In this document: in pieces, positions 21,619 to 33,600 of the stretch
Layout: each line of letters begins with the position of its first letter
Position numbering within the stretch: position 1 is the stretch's first letter
Source of the DNA: Henricia sp. BOLD:AAB3569
Taxonomy: Eukaryota; Echinodermata; Asteroidea; Spinulosida; Echinasteridae
DNA: 64,000 bases
Assembly: GCA_037783545.1 (NCBI GenBank)
Contig: JBBELK010000062.1
Location: forward strand, 2,604,001 to 2,668,000
Direction: 5' to 3'
The notes under the pieces: generated by a model
Databases searched by the model: none
Told to the model about the DNA's origin: nothing
The model's input: the letters and a program-made list of their open reading frames with translations, nothing else
Position numbers and translations under genes: made by a program

Positions 21619-24600
21619 CTGATAAGAAAGGCCCTGTCACGATCGGATTATGGCAGTTTTGTGAAGTCTTATAGTGTCTGCTTTCGTGCCAGGACGGATC
21701 GAGATCTGCGCAGATCTAAGGTGAACTCATTAATTTCGCGCAGATACTGACCGATATCTGTAATTTCTGGGATACCCCTCACGAGGTAGTTTAGCGGGAA
21801 ATCCAAAATGAGGACGTAAACTTTGCAAATAATAAGACTTACGGTAAATCTTGTCGTTTATAGCTCGGTGCCAACGCACAATACAAACAAATCTATTTGC
21901 GATGAATATCATTGGCATTTGGTCCAAACATTTGACAAATTGAGGTATGACGAGAAAAAAGATCGTTTTTATGTGAATAAAACACCGTGAATTGAATTGA
22001 ATGTGCCATAGGGGTGGAGGTTCATGAACGCATCAGATTTTCTTTTAAAATAGGGTGATGGATAAACAAATTAATAAATCCCACAATTTTAGCTCAAACG
22101 ACAAGTACACAAATTATTGAAAGCTCCTGATAGGTATACGTAACGAAAGTGGGGAAAAATAGAAATTTAAAGAGATTAAAGGCTTACCTGGGCACGATAG
22201 AACATGGCGAACCTCCGGCGCGTCCAAGGATTTCACAAGATTGTCGTGCCGACGTGATGCGCCGATTGGCCGTGCTACTTGGTGGGCGTTGAATCCGCCT
22301 AAGTGAAGCTGAGTGCATCGGCACGGTTTGCGAACAGGGATAACCCACTGGGTGCCCAAGGCTGAGGCAGAATCTTGGCCCATGAAACAAATTGAGTCTT
22401 GAAGAGAAAAAAAATGTAGCCTGTTGTCAAACTAAATATATGTACATTTGAAAACTTTTCAAAACATTAAAGGTGCGTGACCAGCGGCGTAGCTACAGGG
22501 GATGTGTTGGGGGGGGAGGGGGATTGGGGGGGATGGGGGGAGGATTGGGGGGGGGGGGGTGGGGGTGGGATGGGGGGGGGGGGCGGGGGGGGGGGCGGGG
22601 GGGGGGGGGGGCGGGGGGGGGGGGCGGGGGGGTGGGGGGGTGGGGGGGGGGGGGGGCAGGTTGCGAGTCCGGACTGACAACAATCCGAACTGAGCCACAG
22701 GCTGTTAATTTGATGGCATATTCGGCAACTAAGGCCCTTTATGCAAACAACTATACGATGTTAGCTTTAACTATACTTTATTTTCAGCAGATGACGAAGA
22801 AGGATTTGCAGTTTTAGAAGTGGGAGGAAAACACCCAGATTCGAACCTGGGAAGCCCGCGCGGGGTGAAAGGAGTTGAAATAGCCGCTAGGCGAACCCGA
22901 CCGCTTCTCGGTTTTATCAGTTTCCCGTGCATGCCTAGTGCAGGAGACCGTACAGTGACCGGCCAATTACGGCACACAGTGTGAAGCTTTCCTGTACACA
23001 GCTCCTAGTGCCGCACTAGTGCATTGCACTTGTACAATGTGCCATAAACATCGATATATAATAGTCTGGGAGCCCAGACCGATTTGTTTATCATCACGAG
23101 TACAAGGTCTGAGTCCGTGTTGACCTCCGAATGGCATTTCTTAAGTTGCAGATACTGTACCTAAGGGAGGGGGAAGGCCACCTTTTGACCCCAAAATCAC
23201 TTTTATTAGCATAGTCGAGTACATCGATCAAACCTTCACCAAACTATCCTCAGATGAACCCTAATTAATTAACGCACATTAAAATCGTCTACCACTTTGT
23301 GGACATAGGCAGCCCACTAAAGTGCCACCTGGATGTAAAAATCCAGAACAGGAACTACCAAGCTACGAGTGCTTTTGGTCGACTAAATAATCGAGTATTC
23401 TTCAATAGAGACCTCACCATTAGCACCTAAGTCTCAGTGTACTCTGCCATCTGTATCTCAACCCTCCTTTATCGAGCTCACGTCAAGGAACTGGAGACTT
23501 TTGACATCCATACCCTTCAGTGAATTATCGGCCTAACATGGTCTGATAAAGTCCTTCAAACGGATATCCTACAAAGAACTGGATGCCTCAGTGTTTAAGC
23601 CCTCATCATCCATTGGCAGCTTCGCTAGGGGAAGGGGGGGGGGGGGGGGGGGGGATGTGATTAAGATGCCCGAGACCCGCCATCCTCGCAGGCTTCCTAA
23701 AGGTGAGCTGTCAAACGGGCTTCGATCAGTGGGTGGTCAGAAGAAGCGCTATAAAGACCACCTGAAGTCCATGCTAAAGTGCGAAATTCCACCTTCGCAG
23801 CTTATAAACTCTTGCAACTGACCAAATCGAATGGTGAAGAACTGCTCTTCTGGGAGTAGAGAGTCCTTAGCGAGGTCTCGCACTGTTACCCATGGGAAGA
23901 AGAGTCCAGATTATACAATAACTCAGTCTCCTGTCTTACGTGCAGCAAGATCTGCGCTACAGATTTGGGATTTCGCAGTCACCGGCAATGACATCTTATT
24001 CTACACACATCAGAGGAAAGTCGTGGTGTCGTTTTTGACCTCGCAGGACCGCCTTAATTAGGTAAGTAAGTAATGATACAAATGCATATGACGTCAGTTA
24101 CGTCACTAACTTGAGAGAGCCTGCTCTGGCCAACACGAACCACGGGAATGACGTCATACCTACTTACATGGTCCGGGGCTGGCTCGGAGCGACTCGGGAA
24201 AGCCAAGCAAACACACCCATTATATGTATTCAAAATTTGGTACTTGCAGTAGGGGTGTTAGAAAAACAAATTGATTATATCAGCTACGGGGGGTAGACTA
24301 GTCTTGGCCCAAGACTACTCTAGTCGATATTGGTTTGTGTACGCGTTGGCCATATAGTGCGCCCTCTTGCAGCACTAACGGACCAGTCTTTGCTCACTAG
24401 AGTAGTCTTGGGAATTTCTCCCGGAAGTTCAGCATTGGGGGCGGTACCGTTTTATGTAAATAGCTGCAGAGGGTTTTATGATGGCACACAAGGGACATGG
24501 CATACCACAGATATCTTTGCAAATATTTGCAATGTCGCAATTATCTTCATAAACAAATGTATTTTGCGATGTCATACGCCTTTGCAAACATGTTTGTAAA

Positions 24601-27600
24601 TATATTCGCAAACATTTGCCAAGAAACTTATGCCACCGAAAATATTAGCAACGATAAAACGGTCATGTTCGATGATTCTTGTAAGCCGCCTTATATTTTT
24701 CAAACCATTCGAAGCGCGTGCACGCGGTGTATTTGGGTCACGCTCTGCGGTCGACGCGCTGTATTTGGGTCGCTCGATCGCTGCATTCCCACGCTCTGCT
24801 GTATTTGGGTCACTCGCTGATTGGTTCCCAAGGAAAGCCTAGGCAAAAACAAAGAAAAAAGTTAAACCTTCCGGGAGAAGTTCCCAAGACTACTCTAGTG
24901 AGCAAAGACTGGTCCGTTAGTGCTGCAAGAGGGCGCTCTATATGGCCAACGCGTACACAAACCAATATCGACTAGAGTAGTCTTGGGCCAAGACTAGGGG
25001 TAGACTGGATGAATTGTAGACTGGATGAATTGTAGACTTGATTTCAAGGCTGAGATCGTAAGTTACCAATTGTGAAATAATTAACATTATTAGTGAATTA
25101 TACGCAATCCAGACTTGAAATCACGTCTACAGTGATACCATCCAATTGATGTGTATACATGACCCCAGGTACTTCCACAGTAGGTTTGCTGTGCTGCTTT
25201 ACTAGTATAGGTGCTAAAGGGAGGGCATTTGAGAAAAGGTAGTTACCGGCCAACTTACCCTCTTTGTTATGGTCGCTATAGTTAACGGTCATCGTTTTAC
25301 CTGCATGATGGAAAATTACGTCAACTGTCAGCGATTCGAAACAATTGTCATTTTTGATTCCGGGGACACCAGATTTCAGCCAGATAAAGCCCGGCGCACA
25401 CCTTTGCAATTCACTGGCCAACCGAACACCAGACTATCGGATGCGAAAAAAATGAAACAAGTTTGATCTGCCCGGTCGTTTGTGTGCGGTCAGACCGGCC
25501 CGAAGTTCCAGCGCGCACAATTCCGGTCATGTTAGCCGCGAGGCAGATTGGAGGGGAGGGGCGAGGGAAAAAAAGGGGCATGCGCGGTTTCCGCGCTTTG
25601 TTGTGGGCGCTCGTCTCCCGACTCCTTGGCTTTTTAGCCTGCATTGTTTATAGGCTACCCGGCGATACAGCCGACTACTGCTCGTGTCTGCAGTTTCCTT
25701 CCCCAGTGCAAGCACCGTGGATGGGATTCGAACCTACAACCTTTGGAACTAGCTCGGGTTTAGAATACGATGCACCAGACCGCTCTGCAGGTTGGACAAT
25801 AACATAAATCGCAAAGGTGTGCTGAAGGCTTAAAGGAAGAGGCTCGTCAGCAATGCGCGCGTGCCACGAAATACGCATATTTCCTGGCACGAATTTGGCG
25901 CGCGCGCATTGCTGACGATCGACCTCTGCCTTTAAGAAAGGATTTACACTGAACCTTTTCGCCGTGGGGTGCGTCGCTTTCAGAAAAAAATGCAATGTGG
26001 ATGAAATCTGGAGTAAAACGACGTACTGAATACCGCAGAATAACAAAAACGCTTTCTCCCCGAGTTGATTATGTGCTTTTTAGTGCACCGTTTCACTCCA
26101 AAGTCCCTCCACACTTGTTTGCCCTCAAAGCAACGCGCGTCGAAATTACGCGCGAAAAAGTTCGGTGTGAATCTGCCCTACAGCTCCGGGTGGACGTGCT
26201 TCGTTGGTAATAGGATACATTCTTTCTGCCATTGTTAAATGTACTTTCGGTGTTAAGGCCCGGTCACACAGCGCTTTACGGCTTAATCACGGCCAAAACC
26301 CGTCCAAAAGTGGTCTCCCGTGAAGCAGACGATGTTGTTCGCGTTGATGTCGAGTTTAAGACGAGCTACAGTCGATTTATAGACGTGGCAGGACGCGGGG
26401 AGAAATCGGAACGGCGTCGGACGCGGCAAAAAGTTTTGAACTGCTCAAAATTTTAGCCCGCGGACAACCACGGGTGGCACACGTGGTAAAGACGTGCAAC
26501 ACACGTGAAACACACGTGATAATCCGTGTTCCGGCAGTGATTAAAACTTGGGGAGACGCAGTAAGACGCAGTAAGACGCGAAAGTTTAGCGGTCTGTCAC
26601 GGGCAGAGCACGGTCATCGGACGGGTGTTACGCGTTGGTATCAAGGGAAATAGCGTGTGTTTTGCGGCTTATCACTGACAAGTGGATTTTTCCGCGTACA
26701 TAGCACTACCTAAGCCCGTTAAGGCCCGGTCACACAGCACTCCACGTCTAAATCACGTACAAAAAGTTATGAAAATCTGGTGGACGTGGTCGTAAGTGGT
26801 AATTTTTGGTAAATTTTGGCTTGGCCGTGCTTTGTACGGGTATGGCCGTCGGCGGCTGTTCTACTGCTAAAGCACTGCCTAAGCACAGCCTAAGCACAGC
26901 TTAACCACGTCCAGCCACGTGTAAGGTTAAAAATAGGTTCGAAAAATCCACTTGTCAGTGATAAGCCGCAAAACACACGCTATTTCCCTTGATACCAACG
27001 CGTAACACCCGTCCGATGACCGTGCTCTGCCCGTGACAGACCGCTAAACTTTCGCGTCTTACTGCGTCTCCCCAAGTTTTAATCACTGCCGGAACACGGA
27101 TTATCACGTGTGTTTCACGTGTGTTGCACGTCTTTACCACGTGTGCCACCCGTGGTTGTCCGCGGGCTAAAATTTTGAGCAGTTCAAAACTTTTTGCCGC
27201 GTCCGACGCCGTTCCGATTTCTCCCCGCGTCCTGCCACGTCTATAAATCGACTGTAGCTCGTCTTAAACTCGACATCAACGCGAACAACATCGTCTGCTT
27301 CACGGGAGACCACTTTTGGACGGGTTTTGGCCGTGATTAAACCGTAAAGCGCTGTGTGACCGGGCCTTTAAACGACGTCTCGAACAAGTGCTAAATACGA
27401 TTGTTCACTGCCTAATCACTTCTGTATCACTTCTGATTTGCGGCCTATAAATACCGTAATTTTCTGAGACCTCGGCACTTGCAGTATAGATGTCAAGGGG
27501 TGAACATGAACCCTCAACGCCTTGTTTAAACACGTGCGAACCTATTTTTAACCTTACACGTGGCTGGACGTGGTTAGCTGTGCTTAGGCTGTGCTTAGGC

Positions 27601-30600
27601 AGTGCTTTAGCAGTAGAACAGCCGCCGACGGCCATACCCGTACAAAGCACGGCCAAGCCAAAATTGACCAAAAATTACCACTTACGACCACGTCCACCAG
27701 ATTTTCATAACTTTTTGTACGTGATTTAGACGTGGAGTGCTGTGTGACCGGGCCTTTAGTGCCTGTCTGAAAACAATCGGACGCGCAACACTTTGGGCGC
27801 GTTTGTTTCGTAGCAGATTCTAATCCAGATCCCGAGATGTCACCGCGCGGAAACAAACGAAAGTGCTCTCAACGAGTCATATGAATAAAATTTGTTTAAC
27901 CTAATTTTTCAAATTTCTGAATTAAAATTTCACCCGAGACATTCATCATATTTAAACAAACAGCCTCAATTTGTTTGTATCGTGTGTGGTTACTTTGAAT
28001 GCAAACAGCGCGTTTTTACTCAAACGAAAATCTTCGCAATTTCTACGTCGCCATTTTGGATAGTCTCCAAAAGGATCCCGAGATCACAGATCTCGATCAG
28101 GATCTGCGCGAAGTGCACAAGTTTATCATAAACGCTGCATTTACTTGATCATGTATTTTGTTAAGTACATTCCTTTTACAATTGGAATTGTTTTGCTCTT
28201 TGAAGAGTGATTCAGTGATGTTAAGTTATTTCTGAGAGACGCGCTAAACAGTACTTTAAGGCCCTCTAACTCGTGGAAAAATCTCAGGCGCGAGCTTCAA
28301 GAGTTGGCGAATTCGGGAAAACTCATTGTAAAACCCTTGGCGTCACAATGTTTACGAGTATATTACGAGCGTACTACGAGCGTACTACAAGCGTACTACG
28401 AGCGTACTACGAGCGTACTACGAGCGTACTACGAGCTTACTACGAGTTGGTTACGAGTTTTTTTTCCGATTTTGGTACGAGTCGGTTACGAATTTGATAC
28501 TAGCCTGGTACGTGTTGTCTCGAGTGTACTGCGAGTTTTACGTGTTAATTATTGCGAATTAGGCAGGAGTTTCCCAAGGAAGACACTAGTTTACTACAAG
28601 CTTTCCGAACTTACTGTGAATCAGTTACGAGTGTGTCACGAGTAGTTGGTACGAGTTAACCGACTTCGGTATTTTGCGTGGGATTTGGCGCCAAACAATC
28701 TGGAATTTCACTGACTCTTGCAACTCGCGCGTAAAGTCTTAAGCGGGCCTTCCACTTTGCGATTTTTTTGCCACGAATTTTCTACTAATTGGTACTATTC
28801 AGTACGATTGTGTGTATAGTGTATAGACAGTCTCTGGTAATCGTACCAAATCGTAGCCAATTCGTAGGAAATTCGTGGCAAAAATCGCACAGTGCGAGGC
28901 CCGCTTTACACGAATAATCCCGAGTTGCCCCCGACAGCCACGAGTTGTCCAGAGTTTCCGGAATTCGCCATTTCGTGAAGCTCCTGTGTGTGAGAGGGCC
29001 ATTATACATTAGTACAAACCTTGACGGAGGTACAGAGAGGCGTTAACGGAGCCATTACTGGCCGTGCATAAGATGGTATCGCCCGAGTTGTGACCCCCAT
29101 CCATCACAAGGACCGACTGCACCACGCAGGTAGACAGACTAGTCGAGGTGATTTGCAAGCCATTCCCGGATGAGGACGAGCTAAGATCCTCCCATCGAGC
29201 TTGGGTTCTGTTGTATACTCGCCAGTAGATCGATGGGGCAGTGGCAGCGCTTGCCGTGCAGACGTACTTGAAATTATTACCGCCAGTTGACTTCGCGTAT
29301 ATATTGCGGACGTTTAGACGCCAATCTGTTGTGAAAACACATTACAACTCGCGAAAACGTCCATGTTAAAGGCCCAGTGGATCATTTGCAATGACCCCAA
29401 AAAGAAATCGACGAGTTTACAGGGGAAAGTTCTGAAAGTAAAGATTGAATTAATAGCAACTACCCAATGAAAGGTTTCCGCTCAAAATGATATAATTTTA
29501 CCAGAAAATAATCCGTAAAGATGAAATTATTTAGATCGTTTGCAAACGATTTACTTATTTTTTGTTCGCATCTACGCGGTCCAAAATGCATAGGCGCTGT
29601 GTACTGCGTGTGCGTGTTCCAACGCGATGCATTTTTATGGATCGCGCGCACACGCAGTATGATGTGCGCCACAGAGTGCATGACGCAAGCCACATAGTAC
29701 CCGATCAACAGTGAGAACGAATATTTGAAACACCCCGCCAAGACCAGGAAAAAGCATATGGATTTTCATGGTTTTTTTAAACGTGGTACATTGGACATAG
29801 CTGAAATTTCTTCCAATGAGTTTGTTGATGTCTTTCTTTCGATTTATAATGGTTTTATTCGCAGAATCGCTCAAAAACAGATCATCTACAGGGCCTTTAA
29901 AGGAAAGTGACCAGATTTTTCAAAATAATGGATTTCGTTCTAAACTTTCAAATGTCTCTTTAAAATACTATACTAGAAAAATTAATTTGGATGTGCAAGC
30001 CAAAAAGTTGGTGTAATAACTGTACTGCTTTTTGTACCCGGATAAATAAGTTTATACGTTACAAAAGTTTGGTGATCGGCTTATGACGAAATTTTACATA
30101 TGCAGCACGATATGTGGCCGAGGATAGCTCACCACCTTCAATGCATAGTTCCGACCTGTCAATCAAGCCGAACCCGCCGACCAATCACAACAGAGCTAGC
30201 AGATAGCGACCACATAGGTCAAAGTGCATTGCCTCACAACAAATCACGCGATTTTCTGGCCATACAGTTTGTACATGTTGTAGGCAGTGATCTGGGTGAA
30301 TTTTAGTTTCAATGTCAGGCGATTCGCTGTTCAAAGGTAGGAAAGCGCATTTTTAGGAATATATGGCATCCCTGCATTATAGCCCTTTGCTCAGAGTGTG
30401 CTACGGTAACTGTCGACCCTCACACATAAATACCTTTGAGTTTTCTCCAAAGAATCTGTGCTTTCCATTCCGAGTCCCGTTGCTTTGTACGTTGTGTGTC
30501 GCCATTTTTGGCGATGGCTTGTGAGCACATAGCAACATTATCTAGGCGGCGGGGTTAACTGGGCAATCTCGGAACTATGCATTTTCCCCATTGTGTCTCA

Positions 30601-33600
30601 AACATCCAAGGAATTTGAAAAGAATTTCTTTACGTTTTTAGGGGAGTTGGAACGTTAACAAAAGGGAAGAGTGTGTTGAGGTATAGGGAGTCCCTTAGCC
30701 ACATATCGTGCTGGGTATAAATCGTCATAAATGTCATAAATGTCATAAATGATGCCAGACCTGTAAGCAACAATGTTGAAACTAAAAAACACTGAAAAAC
30801 AAAACATTTTAAATTCCGGTTTCGACCGGAAATAAAATTGAGGTCACAGATGGTTCATGTTTGTGAATGATTTGTTTAGTTAAATCGTTTTATGTTTATT
30901 TATCGGTATACAAGAAGTTCTTAATTTCTTATATGTGGCGAAAGAATCATTCAAATATCTTTCACGGTTCTCGATATATGCCTTTAAAAACTCAACTCAA
31001 ATTTTCTGTAATTTGGGATCATATAATACGTTATCAGTATGCATGTGATGACGTCGCATTAGCATGTTTAGAAAGCCCCGGTTTTGTAGCAACATTTCGT
31101 TTTGTAAAAGCATGGTCAAATTTCCAGTCACTTTGTGTCTATTTGCATTCAAATCACTAAAATTTACAACATTTCCCAATAACTTCCTGTTTCGACCGGA
31201 AGTTGAGGTTACATGTGTCATGTCTGCGTATGAGTTGTTCGGTTAATTGAGCCTTATCATGATGTATGATTTATTTTAAATAACTTTACTTTTTGCTATT
31301 TCTCAACTGAAGACGTCCCCATGACGACAGAATTTTTACACAAATTGTTTGACAATCTCTGCAATAAGTTGTTATGTGTTGCGAAAGAATCGTTCAAACA
31401 TATTTTGCGGTTCTCGGGAACTGTATTTTATTTAAACTGTAAAATTTCGTGTAATTTAACATAATACGCAACCAGTTGGGGTGGGGATTTAGTGTTAGTA
31501 GCTTCGAAAACTGAGCAGCCGCATCTCTAAAGGGAAGACCACTGGTCCTCACAAAACACCTAATTTTACGTCTACCTCCCAGTAGCCGTGTTATGTACCG
31601 CAGCGGTAAGGCCGGGTGGACCTCGGCTGGTCGGCTAAATGACGTGGCGGGAATCACATGTCCCTAGTACCTGAATCTTACGGTTCTGACATCGGGTATC
31701 TTCACTGAGACAACAATGGCAGATGTCAACGCATGTGGCATGCAGTAGGACGAGCCTTCGGCGCTATAGTGGGTTTCGGCCAGCCACAACTTCAAGCTAG
31801 CATGGAGTCGGCCACGATAGGGCGGTTACTTCCACTAGCTAGTTTCCGGCCTTAACCGCATACCGTCCGCGGCTTAACCAACCGACAGCTAGCCAACCGT
31901 ATTGTATCTGCTATCCATTGGATTCTCCAGCCGTTTGAAGGGTGTCACTGCCCCTGTGAAACATATCTGACGCCTAAATCCTGCACAGGCCCTTCTCAGC
32001 TTAATGACAGACGTATCAATAGCAGACCGCGGGGCGGCGCGTGGCCACTGCAGGCACGTTATCCACTGCGGAGCTGGAGAATAGACCACCTCTGGACCTA
32101 GATCTGTGATTGATGATGTCGGCACTGCCCCAAACTGTATCCGGAGAACAGTATCCGACGGCCTCGCACATCGAAGTCTAGAGACGGTCTGCGTGAAAAG
32201 TTAGTAGTGGCTACTTGGAACGTTAGATATATGCTGGACAAAACATACTTGGGTAGACGTTCTACTCTCATCAGCAGGGAGCTCGACCGCTGCGACATGT
32301 ATTGCCGCACTCTCCGACGTTCGTCTTGGCGGCACTGGTGAAATGAAAGGAAAACATCATACCTGTTTCTAGTCATCATGAAGGTCATGCAGGGGGTTGG
32401 TCTTGCTATCAAGAACTCTAGAGCCAACTATTGGACAGAGCTGCCCAAAGAACATTCTGACCGGCTAATGTCTCTCCGTATCCCACTACAACACGGCAAT
32501 CACCTGTCCTTTATAGCAGCGTACGCTCCAACTGTACCAAGTGCAGATGATACCAAGGACAAATTTTACGAGGCCCTTTGCCGCCCTTCTTCATTTGACC
32601 TCAAACAAGGACAAGCTCCTCCTTCGAATCTTTAATGCCCGCGTTGGTCACAACCATCCTACCTGGTCCCCTGTCATTGGACATTTCCTGCCTGCAACTC
32701 AAATGGTGATAACCCTAACCCCAAAGATATAATAGGGCCAGTGCCATCACCAAAAAGGAGTTACGATATTGCAGGGCTTCGGGGCTAAAGCTGGGCTGGG
32801 AGGGCTTTGGGCTGCGCTGGGAAGGCTTCGAGCCGGGCTGGGAGGGCTTTGTGCTGGGCGGGCTTTGTGCTGGGCTGGCATAGCTTTATGCTGGGCCGGG
32901 CCGGGCCGGGGCGGGCGGGCTTTTGGCTTGGCTGGGAGAGTTTAATGCTGCACTAGGGAGGCTTTTGGCTGCGCTTGGAAGGCTTCGGGCTTGGCCTCCG
33001 GGGCTTCAAGTCTGGCTGGATTGGCGTGGCTTTGGGCTGGAATAGCGTAGCTTCTGGATGGGCTGTGGGTTGGCCGGCTATGCTGGGAGGGCTTCGGGCT
33101 GGGCTTGCCGGGAGGCCTTCGGGCTGGGCTGGCCTTGGCCACGGGCTGGGTTGGTATGGCTTCAGGTTGCTGGGCTGCGATGTCCTTACGCTGTGCTGAG
33201 ATGGCCACATTTGTTTTTTTGTTTTTTTTTTATTTTATCCTGATTAAACCTGCGTGTGATGAGCGGAACTCCTAACTTGTGCGCGTCTCAAAAACAGCCC
33301 TATAAATGTTAGAGAGGCAATTCCAGCAGAGTTGCGCAAGCTTGTACGGTGGCGCTTATGGCTGATGCATCCAGCCTTGACACAGGATTGATCATGTTGT
33401 GCACATTACTGACCAATAAAAGAAGCTCTGACATCCCCAGTTAGGTTAGAGAAGTTATTGTCTCTACCCTTCTAATGCCTGTAAGTGTAGATAAAGCTTG
33501 TTTTGTGGATGTTCAGAATGTTAACATCGGAAAAAGTTAATTTTTGACCAAAAATTATGCTTTTTGACAAAAAACCTAATGTCTCAAACTTTCAAGCCCC

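Noticed and set aside
22473-22817. Gly-rich and Pro-rich open frames on both strands
   Set aside because: They come from a nearly pure G tract; all frames are open because of composition, not selection.
32942-33243. Ala/Pro-rich and Gly-rich frames
   Set aside because: They run through a GC-rich minisatellite and have no start context, splice sites or conserved domain.
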